A stretch of 64,000 nucleotides of DNA from Shinella daejeonensis (GTDB lineage: Bacteria > Pseudomonadota > Alphaproteobacteria > Rhizobiales > Rhizobiaceae). This document shows, piece after piece, positions 45,560 to 55,178 of the stretch. Both the position numbers and the translations under genes were made by a program. The stretch spans positions 1 through 64,000 of the forward strand of contig NZ_JAHWXY010000009.1 of assembly GCF_024281235.1 (NCBI RefSeq), read 5' to 3'. The notes beneath the pieces were generated by a model. It made no database searches and had not been told where the DNA came from. It saw only the letters and a program-made list of their open reading frames with translations. The number at the start of each line of letters is the position of its first letter. Position 1 is the first letter of the stretch.

Positions 45560-45874
45560 GTGGAGAAATATGCCTTCCGCATGCGGCTCGACCCGGGCAA
45601 GGCGGCCGAATACAAGGCGCGGCACGACGCTATCTGGCCGGAACTGGTGGCGCTTCTCAAGCAGGCGGGCGTAGCCGACTACTCGATCCATCTGGATGAG
45701 GAGACGAACCTGCTCTTCGGGGTGCTCTGGCGGAAAAAGGATCACGCCATGGCCGGCTTGCCGGACCATCCCCTGATGAAGCGCTGGTGGGCGCATATGG
45801 CGGATATCATGGAAACGAAACCCGACAACGAGCCGGTGGCGGTGCCGCTCGTCACCGTCTTTCATATGGCCTGA
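45560..45874 (+). CDS. rhaU: L-rhamnose mutarotase
   Basis: A 104-residue RhaU/RhaM-type protein. It has the family pattern [33 protein letters not shown] and [12 protein letters not shown]. It interconverts the alpha and beta anomers of rhamnose in the cytoplasm. GTG start at 45560 behind GAGGAGAAG. In related rhizobia a kinase gene rhaK follows it; here the operon ends. Confidence 0.93.
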   Translation: MEKYAFRMRLDPGKAAEYKARHDAIWPELVALLKQAGVADYSIHLDEETNLLFGVLWRKKDHAMAGLPDHPLMKRWWAHMADIMETKPDNEPVAVPLVTVFHMA

Positions 45875-45958
45875 CGCGCCGGATCCTTGTTTTTAACACA
45901 TTCCCCGACGCCGAAGCGATCCCGCTTCGGCCGGAAATGCGCCGGCGGCCGCGACGGA

Positions 45959-46072
45959 TCAGAACACTTTGGTCCGCACCGGCCCGCGTCCCGCATCGAT
46001 GTCGATCAGCAGCGATACGGCGACGAATGTCGCCGAGGCGATCAGCGCCGCGCCCAGTCCCAGAACGATCAT
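45959..46072 (-). CDS. Small single-span membrane protein (37 residues)
   Basis: ATG at 46072 behind a perfect AGGAGGGAACA ribosome binding site. The product has one hydrophobic helix (IVLGLGAALIASATFVAVSLL) and a polar tail with DIDAGRGPVRTKVF. The frame is closed and short, so it could be missed by gene callers. No family recognised. It is divergent from the che operon. Confidence 0.55.
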   Translation of the reverse strand: MIVLGLGAALIASATFVAVSLLIDIDAGRGPVRTKVF

Positions 46073-46193
46073 TGTTCCCTCCTGACGATCATGGTCAGCC
46101 TTGACCGTCATCCTGCGCCTCGCGGCTTGCCCGGAGCTTGCGCAAACCGCAAGTTTTCCCGCGGCACTCAACTTTTCGGGGAACCGCCGGATA

Positions 46194-46220
46194 TTAACCT
46201 TCAGGCAAGGAATTAACCAT
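46194..46220 (+). promoter_or_regulatory. CtrA half-site pair upstream of the che operon
   Basis: TTAACC at 46194 and TTAACCAT at 46213 are direct repeats 19 bp apart, about two helical turns. TTAACCAT is the usual CtrA half site. The site is about 270 bp before icpA and between the small minus-strand ORF and the operon. The spacing is not the canonical N7. Confidence 0.3.
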
Positions 46221-46484
46221 AAACATGGGGGTAACACGTCGGAATGGGAAATCCGCCTTTTCCCACCCAGGCATGACGCCGAACCGCCGTACCGGGTTCG
46301 AGCCGGTATTCGAGATTCACCGAATTTGATCATGGATCGACGGTCGGCATCCTGGTGCACCGGTTCCTGGAAGCTGCGCTCCGCTTCCCGGCCGGCGCCG
46401 GCGCCACCTTCCTTCCATGCGCGAATTTCCGGACCGGGCCTCTAATGGCCGGTTCGGGCGCATCGTTGGTTTGGGAGCGGATTG

Positions 46485-48056
46485 GTGCAGGACATGTCGG
46501 CAGATCAGGTGCGAACGGGACAGGCGTCAAGCCTGCGCGACCGCCTGCGCTTTGCCGGCCTCGAAGCAGACCAGGGCGAATGCCTGCGCGCCGGCCGGCA
46601 GGCGCTCGAACGGCGCGTCGAACTGGCGCTGCGCGATCTTTTCCAGCGCTTCCAGGCGTTTCCGGATGCCGCCCGCCATTTCGAGAGCGACCGCCAGATC
46701 GACCGCCTGCACGATCTCCACAGCTCCCACTGGAACGTTCTGACCGATGCGCGCTTCGATGCGCTTTATGCCGAACGCGTCAAGGTGCTCGCCGATACCG
46801 AGAGCCGGATGGGGCTCGATCCGCGCTGGCGCATCGCCGGCCATGCGGTGGTCATCGAAAAGGTGGTCACCGGCCTCATCGAGGACCATTGGCCGAAGTC
46901 GTTGCTGCCCGGTAGCGGAAAGGCGCGCCGCGAGGCGCTGACGGAGCTCGTCTCCGCCTTCCTGTGCACGGCGCTTGTCGACTTGGAGATCGGCGTTTCG
47001 CTCCGCTTCAATGAATTGCGCCATGCGCACGCCCGCGCGCTTGCCGAACAGCGCGACGAGGACCGGGCGGATCTCGAACGCGTCTTCGGCGAGACGATCC
47101 GGGGGCTGGCGCGGCTGGATTTTTCCGCGCGTGCCAGCGAAACGGCGCCGGAGTCCTGGCGGGAACTGGTCGATACGCTGAACGGCGCGCTCGACGAAAT
47201 CGGCGGCCGCCTGTCCGCCGTCGCCACGCAGGCCGGCGAAACCGACCGCCTTGCCGTCATGCTGTCGGCCGAATCCGGCACGCTTGCCGGCCGTTCTGCC
47301 GAACAGTCGGCAAATCTCCTGGAAGCCGCGAATACGCTTGGCGGGATCGCCGAGCGTGTGCATCGGACCCTGAACGAGACCCGAAAGGCGCAGGAAGCGG
47401 CTGCCGAAACGCGCCAGTCCGTGGCGCTGAGCGGCGATATCGCCGGCGAGGCGATGACGGCCATGGCCGATATCGAGGCCTCGGCGGAAAAGATCGGCCA
47501 GATCATCGGCGTCATCGACGAGATCGCCTTTCAGACCAATCTTCTCGCCCTCAATGCCGGAATCGAGGCGGCGCGGGCCGGCGACACCGGCCGCGGCTTC
47601 GCCGTGGTGGCGCAGGAGGTGCGGGCGCTTGCCCAGCGCTCGGCCGACGCCGCCCGTGAAATCAAGCAACTCGTCGTCGGCACGAAGACGCAGGTCGAGG
47701 AAGGGGTCGAGCGCGTCCATCGCACGCAGCACGCCATCGGCGGCGTCGTGCGTCAGGTCGAAGACATCAACGAGCGGATCGGCGGTATCCTGCGCGACGG
47801 CGCGGCGGAGGCCGACGGACTGGATCTGGCGAGCGCCGGGATCGCAAGCGCCGGCCGTGCGCTGGAGGCGCAGGCGACGGACGCCGGTCGCATCGGCTCC
47901 GCCGGCGGCGACCTGAAAACCGTCATCCTCGAACTTGGCCAAACCATCCGTCAGTTTCATGTGGCGCATACGCGCGAACGCCAGACCGGCGAAAGAAACG
48001 ATGGCGCAGCGGGAGCCCTGTCGCTTCCCGCTCGCGCAGCGGGCATTGCGAGTTGA
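46485..48056 (+). CDS. icpA: Soluble globin-sensor chemoreceptor IcpA
   Basis: A 523-residue cytoplasmic chemoreceptor. Residues about 15-165 are a globin-coupled sensor-like domain (ending around [13 protein letters not shown]), followed by coiled-coil signalling helices with the conserved hairpin tip [38 protein letters not shown]. No transmembrane helix is seen. As in Sinorhizobium it is the first gene of the che operon. The start is uncertain: GTG at 46485 (after GGGAG), TTG at 46482 or ATG at 46494. In the globin part the position expected for the proximal histidine is not certain, so heme binding is open. Confidence 0.87.
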   Translation: MQDMSADQVRTGQASSLRDRLRFAGLEADQGECLRAGRQALERRVELALRDLFQRFQAFPDAARHFESDRQIDRLHDLHSSHWNVLTDARFDALYAERVKVLADTESRMGLDPRWRIAGHAVVIEKVVTGLIEDHWPKSLLPGSGKARREALTELVSAFLCTALVDLEIGVSLRFNELRHAHARALAEQRDEDRADLERVFGETIRGLARLDFSARASETAPESWRELVDTLNGALDEIGGRLSAVATQAGETDRLAVMLSAESGTLAGRSAEQSANLLEAANTLGGIAERVHRTLNETRKAQEAAAETRQSVALSGDIAGEAMTAMADIEASAEKIGQIIGVIDEIAFQTNLLALNAGIEAARAGDTGRGFAVVAQEVRALAQRSADAAREIKQLVVGTKTQVEEGVERVHRTQHAIGGVVRQVEDINERIGGILRDGAAEADGLDLASAGIASAGRALEAQATDAGRIGSAGGDLKTVILELGQTIRQFHVAHTRERQTGERNDGAAGALSLPARAAGIAS

Positions 48057-48103
48057 AACGGGACGATGATGAACATGAACCGACTGGAACAAGGAAAACC
48101 GTG

Positions 48104-48403
48104 ATGGCGAGCAGGAAAACCGCCGGCAAGACGCTGAACCTCGCGCCGGTGCTGGATCTCAACGAGGCTTCGGCCCTGCACGGCAGGCTGATGAGCCTGA
48201 AGGGCAGCGCCATCGTCATCGACGCATCGGCGGTGGAGCGCGTCGGCGCGCTCTGCATTCAGGTCCTGATGGCTGCGGCGAGAAGCTGGGAGCGCGACCG
48301 GCTGTCCTTCACCTTCGCCCGCGTTTCGGACGCCTTCATGGCGACCCTGAAACTCATCGGCGTCGACATTGATCATTTGCTGGCGAAGGAGATTCGGCAA
48401 TGA
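48104..48403 (+). CDS. cheS: CheS, STAS-like chemotaxis protein
   Basis: A 99-residue protein with an STAS-like fold pattern (GSAIVIDASAVERVGALCIQVLMAAARSWER). In Sinorhizobium CheS binds CheA and speeds loss of phosphate from CheY1, the phosphate-sink arrangement. ATG at 48104 behind AAGGAAAA. It overlaps cheY1 as ATGA and lies between icpA and cheY1, the expected place. Confidence 0.88.
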   Translation: MASRKTAGKTLNLAPVLDLNEASALHGRLMSLKGSAIVIDASAVERVGALCIQVLMAAARSWERDRLSFTFARVSDAFMATLKLIGVDIDHLLAKEIRQ

Positions 48404-48765
48404 AGAAGAAGGTACTGACCGTGGATGATTCACGGACGATCCGGAACATGCTTCTGGTGACGCTCAATAATGCGGGCTTCGAGACGATCCAGGCCGAGGA
48501 CGGTATCGAGGGGCTGGAGGTGCTGGAAAACACCCGTCCCGACGTCATCGTCACCGACATCAACATGCCGCGTCTCGACGGCTTCGGCTTTATCGAGGGC
48601 GTGCGCCGCAATGAGAAATATCGTGCGATCCCCATCCTCGTTCTGACGACCGAAAGTGACGCCGAGAAAAAGAACCGCGCCCGTCAGGCCGGTGCGACCG
48701 GCTGGATCGTCAAGCCCTTCGACCCGACCAAACTGATCGATGCAATCGAGCGCGTAACCGCCTAA
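48400..48765 (+). CDS. cheY1: Chemotaxis response regulator CheY1
   Basis: A 121-residue single receiver domain. D9 and D10, the phosphorylated D53, Thr (LTTES) and Lys (VKPF) are all present. In rhizobia CheY1 acts as a phosphate sink for CheY2 rather than on the motor. It is coupled to cheS (ATGA overlap) and lies 16 bp before cheA. Confidence 0.93.
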   Translation: MKKKVLTVDDSRTIRNMLLVTLNNAGFETIQAEDGIEGLEVLENTRPDVIVTDINMPRLDGFGFIEGVRRNEKYRAIPILVLTTESDAEKKNRARQAGATGWIVKPFDPTKLIDAIERVTA

Positions 48766-48781
48766 TCCAGGATTCTTCCCG

Positions 48782-51061
48782 ATGGATATGAACGAAATCA
48801 AGGAGATATTCTTTCAGGAATGCGAGGAACAGCTCGCGGAACTGGAAGGGGGACTCCTGCGTCTGAACGATGGAGACCGCGATCCGGAAACGGTCAACGC
48901 CGTGTTCCGTGCGGTGCATTCGATCAAGGGCGGCGCCGGCGCCTTCGGCCTCGATGACCTCGTATCCTTCGCCCATGTCTTCGAGACGACGCTGGAATGC
49001 GTCCGCTCCAACCGGCTGGAACCCTCCCCGGATGTCCTGAAGGTCATGCTCAAATCCGCCGATGTGCTTGCCGACCTGACGAATGCGGCGCGCGACGGCG
49101 GCAGTGTCGATGCCGAGCGCAGCCGCGCGCTGATCGGTGAACTGGAAGCGCTCGCGCGCGGTGAAGTGGAGACGCTCGCGCGCGTCGAGGCGCCCGTCGC
49201 CGAAACGCCGGCGTCCCCCGCGCCGGATGCCGGGACCGCGATCGAAACGCCCGCGCCCTCTTCGGGCAATAACGAGGGGTTCCAGCCGATACCCTTCTCC
49301 TTCGACGATTTCGGCGACGAGCCGGCGCTCGAAACCGCCGATGAAGCCTCCTGTGTGCCGACCTGCGAGATCCTGTTCCGCCCGCGAAGCGACCTTTATG
49401 CCAAGGGCAACGAGGCGACGCTGCTGTTGCGCGACCTGTCCCGCCTCGGCGACATGAGTATCCATTGCGACATGGACAGCCTGCCGCCGCTGGAGGAGAT
49501 GAACCCGGAGGAAGCCTATTTCTCCTGGCGGATTTCCGTGGCCACCGACCGGGGCGAGGACGCCGTCCGCTCGGTCTTCGAATTCGCCGAATGGGACTGC
49601 GATCTGGAGGTGCGCACCGTAAAGGACGAGCCCCTCGCCACCGATGGGGGTGATCCGGATGAAGCGCCGATGCAGCCCGTTCCCTTCGACCTGTCCATCC
49701 TCGATGACGATCAGGGGCCGTCGATCGTCGAAACGGAAAGCCCGGCAGTCGCCGCGGTCAACGCCGCGGAAACGGCGACCGCCGTCTCGCAGGCGGCAGC
49801 CGCCGCCAGCCGCAATACCGCTGCCGCAACCGCTGCCAATGCCCAGGGCGCTGCCGCCCAGACGATCCGCGTCGACCTCGACCGGGTCGACCGGCTGATC
49901 AACCTCGTCGGCGAACTCGTCATCAATCAGGCGATGCTGTCGCAGAGCGTCGTCGAAAATGACAGCAACGGCGTGTCCTCCATCAACATGGGGCTCGAGG
50001 AGCTGCAACAGCTGACCCGCGAGATCCAGGATTCGGTGATGGCCATCCGCGCCCAGCCGGTGAAGCCGGTCTTCCAGCGCATGTCGCGCATCGTGCGCGA
50101 GATCGCCGACGTCACCGGCAAGTCGGTGCGCCTCATTACGGAAGGCGAGAACACCGAGGTCGACAAGACGGTCATCGACAAGCTGGCCGAGCCGCTGACC
50201 CATATGATCCGCAACGCCGTGGACCACGGTCTCGAATCGCCGGAAAAGCGGGAAGCCGCCGGAAAGAATCCGGAAGGAACGGTGCGGCTCACCGCCAAGC
50301 ACCGGTCCGGCCGTATCGTCATCGAGCTTGCCGACGACGGCGCCGGCATCAATCGCGAGAGGGTGCGCCAGAAGGCCATCGACAACGATCTCATCACTGC
50401 GGACCAGAACCTGTCGGATGAGGAGGTCGACAACCTGATCTTCCATGCGGGGTTTTCGACCGCCGACAAGATTTCCGATATTTCCGGACGCGGCGTCGGC
50501 ATGGACGTGGTGAAACGATCGATCCAGGCGCTCGGCGGGCGCATCTCGATTTCCTCGAAGCCGGGCCATGGCTCGGTCTTCACGATGAGCCTGCCGCTGA
50601 CGCTCGCCGTCCTCGACGGCATGGTGGTGACGGTTGCCGGCCAGACGCTGGTGGTGCCGCTGACGGCCATCGTCGAGACGTTGCAGCCGGAGGCGGCGGC
50701 AATCCATTCCTTCGGGGCCGCCCAGCGGCTTATCTCGATCCGCAACTCTTTCTGCCCGCTGGTCGACGTCGGCAAGATCCTGAATTTCCGGGCCTCGCAG
50801 GCGAACCCGGTGGAGGGCGTGGCGCTCCTGGTCGAGTCGGAAGGCGGTGGCCAGCGCGCGTTGATGGTCGATGCCATCCAGGGCCAGAGGCAGGTCGTCA
50901 TCAAGAGCCTGGAGGCCAATTACAGCCATGTTCCTGGCATTGCCGCGGCCACCATTCTCGGCGACGGCCGGGTCGCGCTCATCCTGGACGTCGATGCGGT
51001 CGTGGCCGCTTCGCGCGGCCAGTCCCTGAAACCTGAAATCTCGCTTGCGGCGACGGGCTAG
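48782..51061 (+). CDS. cheA: Chemotaxis histidine kinase CheA
   Basis: A 759-residue CheA. P1 domain with phospho-acceptor H46 ([18 protein letters not shown]), a CheY-binding P2 region at about 190-275, dimerisation helices after about 360, the ATPase domain with [17 protein letters not shown] and [12 protein letters not shown], and a CheW-like domain from about 620. An Ala/Pro-rich linker separates P1 and P2. It phosphorylates CheY1, CheY2 and CheB in response to receptors. Confidence 0.95.
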   Translation: MDMNEIKEIFFQECEEQLAELEGGLLRLNDGDRDPETVNAVFRAVHSIKGGAGAFGLDDLVSFAHVFETTLECVRSNRLEPSPDVLKVMLKSADVLADLTNAARDGGSVDAERSRALIGELEALARGEVETLARVEAPVAETPASPAPDAGTAIETPAPSSGNNEGFQPIPFSFDDFGDEPALETADEASCVPTCEILFRPRSDLYAKGNEATLLLRDLSRLGDMSIHCDMDSLPPLEEMNPEEAYFSWRISVATDRGEDAVRSVFEFAEWDCDLEVRTVKDEPLATDGGDPDEAPMQPVPFDLSILDDDQGPSIVETESPAVAAVNAAETATAVSQAAAAASRNTAAATAANAQGAAAQTIRVDLDRVDRLINLVGELVINQAMLSQSVVENDSNGVSSINMGLEELQQLTREIQDSVMAIRAQPVKPVFQRMSRIVREIADVTGKSVRLITEGENTEVDKTVIDKLAEPLTHMIRNAVDHGLESPEKREAAGKNPEGTVRLTAKHRSGRIVIELADDGAGINRERVRQKAIDNDLITADQNLSDEEVDNLIFHAGFSTADKISDISGRGVGMDVVKRSIQALGGRISISSKPGHGSVFTMSLPLTLAVLDGMVVTVAGQTLVVPLTAIVETLQPEAAAIHSFGAAQRLISIRNSFCPLVDVGKILNFRASQANPVEGVALLVESEGGGQRALMVDAIQGQRQVVIKSLEANYSHVPGIAAATILGDGRVALILDVDAVVAASRGQSLKPEISLAATG

Positions 51062-51063
51062 CC

Positions 51064-51528
51064 ATGACGAACGCGGTCAAGAATCTTACCCACGGGCGCG
51101 AACTCATCGCCTTCAGGATCGGCGACCAGGAATTCTGCGTCAACATCATGTCGGTGCGGGAGATCCGGGGATGGACCCCGGCCACCGCCATGCCGCATGC
51201 GCCCGGCCATGTGCTGGGCGTGATCAACCTGCGCGGCGTGGTGCTGCCGATCGTCGACCTGTCGCAGCGCCTCGGCATGGCGCCGGCCGAGCCGACGGTC
51301 CGCCATGTCATCATCGTGGCCCAGGTCGGCGCGAAGGTGGTGGGGCTTCTGGTCGATGCGGTCTCCGACATATTGACTGTCGTCGACGAAAATATCCAGC
51401 CGACGCCGAATATCGCCAGCGAGATCGAAAAGGTCTGCGCGCGCGGTATCCTGGCCATCGAGGGGCGCATGATCTGCCTGATCGATCTCGACGCCCTCTT
51501 CCCGGACATCGAAAGCGAGGCGGCATGA
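51064..51528 (+). CDS. cheW: Chemotaxis adaptor CheW
   Basis: A 154-residue CheW. It has the SH3-like fold with [21 protein letters not shown] and [23 protein letters not shown]. It couples receptors such as IcpA to CheA. It starts 2 bp after the cheA stop and overlaps cheR by 4 bp. Confidence 0.95.
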   Translation: MTNAVKNLTHGRELIAFRIGDQEFCVNIMSVREIRGWTPATAMPHAPGHVLGVINLRGVVLPIVDLSQRLGMAPAEPTVRHVIIVAQVGAKVVGLLVDAVSDILTVVDENIQPTPNIASEIEKVCARGILAIEGRMICLIDLDALFPDIESEAA

Positions 51529-52433
51529 CGACTTCACCGGCCAGGGATATCAGGCCGTCGCCGGACGAGTGCCTGGCGAGCGGCGAATATCCGCTGACGC
51601 GGCGGGATCTCTCCGAGATCGCCGCCATGATCTATGCGGATGCGGGCATCTTTCTCAACGAGACGAAGGCCTCGCTTGTCTATTCGCGCCTGTCGAAACA
51701 TATTCGCGCGCTCGGCCTCAAGGGCTTTCGGGAATATTGCGAACTGGTCTCCTCGCCGGAGGGCGCGCCCGTCCGCCGGGAGATGCTGTCGCATCTGACG
51801 ACGAATTTCACCCGCTTCTTCCGCGAGAATCACCATTTCGAGCATATGAGGACGGAGCTTCTGCCCGGACTTCTCGAACGGGCTCGTCGTGGCGGAAGGG
51901 TGCGCTTGTGGTCGGCGGCCTGCTCGGACGGGCAGGAGCCCTATTCCATCGCGCTGACGGTTCTTTCGATGATGCCGAATATCGCCGACTACGATTTCCG
52001 CATCCTCGCCACCGATATCGACCCGAAGGTGCTCGCGCTTGCCCGCGCCGGCGCCTATGATGCGACGGCGCTGGAGACGGTGAGCCCGCCGATGCGCAAG
52101 CAGTTCTTCCGCGAGGTGGAGATCGGCGGCCGCAAGCGCTTCCAGGTCGATGACAGGGTGAAGCGTCTCGTTACCTTCAACGAGTTGAACCTGCTTGCGC
52201 AATGGCCCTTCAAGGGGCCTTTCGACGTCATCTTCTGCCGCAACGTCGTCATCTATTTCGACGAACCCACGCAGATGAAGATCTGGTCGCGCTTCGCCGG
52301 CATGCTGGCCGACGACGGCCATCTCTATATCGGACATTCCGAGCGCGTGGCCGGCGAGGCCAAGGTTCTGTTCGACAATACCGGGATCACCACCTACCGC
52401 TATGTCGGCAGGGGCCGGGGGAGGGGCGCATGA
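51525..52433 (+). CDS. cheR: Chemoreceptor methyltransferase CheR
   Basis: A 302-residue CheR. The N-terminal helical domain is followed by the SAM-binding [17 protein letters not shown] and [17 protein letters not shown] segments and [15 protein letters not shown]. It methylates glutamates on chemoreceptors during adaptation. ATG at 51525 overlaps the cheW stop; the longer open frame is inside cheW. Confidence 0.95.
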   Translation: MTTSPARDIRPSPDECLASGEYPLTRRDLSEIAAMIYADAGIFLNETKASLVYSRLSKHIRALGLKGFREYCELVSSPEGAPVRREMLSHLTTNFTRFFRENHHFEHMRTELLPGLLERARRGGRVRLWSAACSDGQEPYSIALTVLSMMPNIADYDFRILATDIDPKVLALARAGAYDATALETVSPPMRKQFFREVEIGGRKRFQVDDRVKRLVTFNELNLLAQWPFKGPFDVIFCRNVVIYFDEPTQMKIWSRFAGMLADDGHLYIGHSERVAGEAKVLFDNTGITTYRYVGRGRGRGA

Positions 52434-53488
52434 CGGCTCCGGCGCGCGTTCTCGTCGTCGACGATTCACCGACCATGCGCGGGCTCATCACCGCCGTCCT
52501 TCGCGCCGACCCGGAAGTCGACGTCGTGGGGCAGGCTGGCGACGCGATGGAAGCCCGCAGCGCCATCAAGCAGCTCAACCCCGACGTGGTGACGCTGGAT
52601 ATCGAGATGCCGAATATGAACGGCCTCGAATTCCTGGAAAAGATCATGCGGCTGCGCCCGATGCCGGTCATCATGGTCTCGACCCTGACGCATCGCGGTG
52701 CGGATGCGTCGCTGATGGCGCTGGAGATCGGTGCTTTCGACTGCGTCGGCAAGCCCCAGCCGGGCGACGTCCGGCCGTTTGGCGATCTTGCCGAAAAGGT
52801 GAAGGCCGCCGCACGCTCGCAGCATCGGCGTATCCGCACTGAAACGCCGCCTCTCGCGCCGGTCGCCGCCAGTGTCGACCCGACCGGCGGCTACCGCCCG
52901 GGCCGCAAGATGGTGGCGATCGGCGCGTCCACCGGCGGCGTCGAGGCGCTGATCGCGGTCTTGCAGAAGTTTCCGGTCAATTGCCCGCCGACCGTCATTA
53001 CCCAGCACATGCCGTCCACCTTCACGAAGAGCTTCGCCGAGCGGCTGAACCGCCTCTGCGCGCCGGTGGTGCAGGAGGCGACGGACGGCGCGCGGCTGGA
53101 GATCGGCCGGGTCTATCTGGCGCCGGGCGGCGACCGCCATCTGGAGGTCGTCAATTCGCATGCACCGTGCTGCCGGCTGGCCGATCGCGATCCGGTCAAC
53201 GGCCACCGGCCTTCGGTGGATGTGCTGTTCGATTCCGTCGCCGCGCTTGCAGGCCGCAATGCGGTTGGCGTCATCCTCACCGGAATGGGACGGGATGGCG
53301 CGGCGGGATTATTGAAAATGCGCCATGCGGGGGCGCGGACCATCGGTCAGAACGAAAAAACCTGCGTCGTTTATGGGATGCCGAGAGTGGCCTTCGAACT
53401 GAACGCCGTCGAACACCAGCACCCGCTTTCGTGCATAGGGGAGGAAATCTTGAAGATCACAGCGGCCCGTAGAGAAGGAAGCGAATAA
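52430..53488 (+). CDS. cheB: Chemoreceptor methylesterase CheB
   Basis: A 352-residue CheB. Receiver domain 1-125 with D11, D12 and D57 ([10 protein letters not shown]). The methylesterase domain begins near 155 with catalytic S167 ([10 protein letters not shown]), H193 (ITQHMPSTF) and D289 ([11 protein letters not shown]). It removes receptor methyl groups and is activated by CheA. ATG at 52430 overlaps the cheR stop; the stop overlaps cheY2 by one base. Confidence 0.95.
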   Translation: MTAPARVLVVDDSPTMRGLITAVLRADPEVDVVGQAGDAMEARSAIKQLNPDVVTLDIEMPNMNGLEFLEKIMRLRPMPVIMVSTLTHRGADASLMALEIGAFDCVGKPQPGDVRPFGDLAEKVKAAARSQHRRIRTETPPLAPVAASVDPTGGYRPGRKMVAIGASTGGVEALIAVLQKFPVNCPPTVITQHMPSTFTKSFAERLNRLCAPVVQEATDGARLEIGRVYLAPGGDRHLEVVNSHAPCCRLADRDPVNGHRPSVDVLFDSVAALAGRNAVGVILTGMGRDGAAGLLKMRHAGARTIGQNEKTCVVYGMPRVAFELNAVEHQHPLSCIGEEILKITAARREGSE

Positions 53489-53877
53489 TGTCTCTCGCTG
53501 AAAAAATCAAAGTTCTCATCGTCGACGATCAGGTGACGAGCCGCCTGCTTCTGGGCGATGCCCTGCAACAGCTCGGCTTCAAGCAGATCACGGCGGCCGG
53601 CGACGGCGAGCAGGGCATGAAGATCATGGCCCAGCAGCCGCACCATCTGGTCATCTCCGACTTCAACATGCCGAAGATGGACGGCCTCGGCTTTCTGCAA
53701 GCCGTCCGTTCCAATCCGACGACGAAGAAGGCGGCCTTCATCATCCTGACGGCGCAGGGCGACCGGGCGCTGGTGCAGAAGGCGGCGGCGCTCGGCGCGA
53801 ACAACGTCCTCGCCAAGCCCTTTACCATCGAGAAGATGAAGGCGGCGATCGAAGCCGTGTTCGGGGCCCTGAAATGA
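53488..53877 (+). CDS. cheY2: Chemotaxis response regulator CheY2
   Basis: A 129-residue receiver domain with D13, D14 and the phosphorylated D58 ([10 protein letters not shown]), Thr and Lys in their usual places (ILTAQGD and LAKPF). In Sinorhizobium phosphorylated CheY2 binds the motor and slows rotation. It overlaps cheD by 4 bp. Confidence 0.93.
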   Translation: MSLAEKIKVLIVDDQVTSRLLLGDALQQLGFKQITAAGDGEQGMKIMAQQPHHLVISDFNMPKMDGLGFLQAVRSNPTTKKAAFIILTAQGDRALVQKAAALGANNVLAKPFTIEKMKAAIEAVFGALK

Positions 53878-54428
53878 CGACAGCTCCCGGCGAGCGGCGC
53901 GTTCATGTGATTCAGGGCGAATACAAGGTTTGCAGTGAGCCGGATGTGGTCATGACGACCATTCTCGGCTCCTGCATCGCCGCCTGCATGCGCGACCCGG
54001 TTGCCGGCGTCGGCGGCATGAACCATTTCCTGCTGCCGGGGTCCATGGATGCGCTTGCGGCGGGGGGCGATGCGACCCGCTACGGCGTGCATCTGATGGA
54101 ACTGCTGATCAACGGCCTGCTGAAGCGCGGCGCAAGGCGCGAGCGGCTGGAGGCGAAGATCTTCGGCGGTGCGAGGACCATCGCCAGCTTCTCGAATGTC
54201 GGCGAGCAGAACACCCGCTTTGCGCGACAGTTCCTGGCGGACGAGGGCATCCGTCTCATGGGCGAAAGCACCGGCGGCGAACATGGCCGCAAGGTGGAAT
54301 ACTGGCCCACCACGGGCCGGGCGCGCCAATATGCGCTGACCGGTATGGAGACGCAACGGGCGGTGGCTCTGGAGCAGCGGCCCGCGCGGATTGTCAAGCC
54401 GGTGGAAAACGCGATCGAATTCTTCTGA
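53874..54428 (+). CDS. cheD: Chemoreceptor glutamine deamidase CheD
   Basis: A 184-residue CheD. The catalytic Cys is C34 ([14 protein letters not shown]) and the His is H51 ([10 protein letters not shown]). It deamidates receptor glutamines and can interact with chemotaxis phosphatases. It overlaps cheY2 and precedes cheT. Confidence 0.94.
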   Translation: MTTAPGERRVHVIQGEYKVCSEPDVVMTTILGSCIAACMRDPVAGVGGMNHFLLPGSMDALAAGGDATRYGVHLMELLINGLLKRGARRERLEAKIFGGARTIASFSNVGEQNTRFARQFLADEGIRLMGESTGGEHGRKVEYWPTTGRARQYALTGMETQRAVALEQRPARIVKPVENAIEFF

Positions 54429-54511
54429 GCGGGCGTCGGGGACGTCCGGTGGACAGGCAAGCAGAAAAACAGACGCATCGCCAGCGGCGCGATGCGCAAA
54501 AGAGGATCGTG

Positions 54512-54904
54512 ATGCAAACGGAGTTTTTGAGTGCCGCCCCCGCCCTGCCGGAAGAAGCGTTGGCCGAGGTCTTGATGCGCGTCGTTAGCGAACTGCATGA
54601 CGTTGCCTATCTGATAGAGCGGATCGAACCCCAGCTTGCCGGTCTTCAGACCGGCGCGGCGACGGCCGCCTCCGAACGGATGATGGTGCTTCAGGGCATC
54701 GACCTCGCCGTCCAGAAGACCCGCGGTCTTGCGGAATTCATCGACACCATCACCGCCGGCGTTCCGGAAGGCTGGCTGGTCGATGTGACCACGGCGCTGA
54801 GCCTGGTGAAGCTTGCCGATATGCAGAAGGCGCTCGGCAAGGGCATGCGTCACGGCCATTCCCAGCCGCTTGACAAGGCCGCTGGCGATTTCGAAGCTTT
54901 CTGA
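54512..54904 (+). CDS. cheT: CheT-like chemotaxis protein
   Basis: A 130-residue, mainly helical protein (LMRVVSELHDVAYLIERIEPQLAGLQTG) that matches by position and length CheT of Sinorhizobium, the last gene of the che operon. Its biochemical role is not clear to me; a phosphatase-like function has been considered. ATG at 54512 with GAGGA before it is preferred over a GTG at 54449. Confidence 0.8.
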   Translation: MQTEFLSAAPALPEEALAEVLMRVVSELHDVAYLIERIEPQLAGLQTGAATAASERMMVLQGIDLAVQKTRGLAEFIDTITAGVPEGWLVDVTTALSLVKLADMQKALGKGMRHGHSQPLDKAAGDFEAF

Positions 54905-55178
54905 CCGCCGTTCCTGAGACGAAGTACGGATATATCCTCCTTCCGGCGGCGTCCTCCCGGGCGCCGTTTTTCATTCGCTGTGGCTGTCGCACCCGGCGAA
55001 ATGCTCGCGCAAGTTTCGCTGACTAGTGTCCCCGTCGGATCGGTCAGATCCGCGTACACCACGGGGTGGAGCAGCGCGTGCGGCAAAAGCGTCGTTCCGC
55101 CTCAAGTGATCGAAATTGTGTTTTCCGGTTCCGGCTTGTCGCGCCGGTAGAGGAAAGCCAAGTCCGTGCGGGAACAGA
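54905..55178. other. cheT-fliF spacer
   Basis: 274 bp. Near its start a short stem CGGCG/CGCCG (54944-54966) ends in five T residues and may terminate the che operon weakly. A promoter for fliF could lie in the remaining part, but I found no convincing hexamers. Confidence 0.4.

Larger units (their letters stand above)
45875..46484. other. Intergenic region between the rha and che operons
   Basis: 610 bp. Next to rhaU is a perfect 8-bp hairpin CCGAAGCG/CGCTTCGG with an ATCC loop (45911-45930). A 37-residue ORF on the minus strand is at 45959-46072. The rest, towards icpA, holds two TTAACC half sites (46194 and 46213) and AT-rich sequence. No kinase or remnant of one is seen. Confidence 0.6.

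Noticed and set aside
45911-45930. Hairpin after rhaU as the rha operon terminator
   Set aside because: The stem is perfect, but no T run follows it, so termination is not supported; mentioned only within the intergenic entry.
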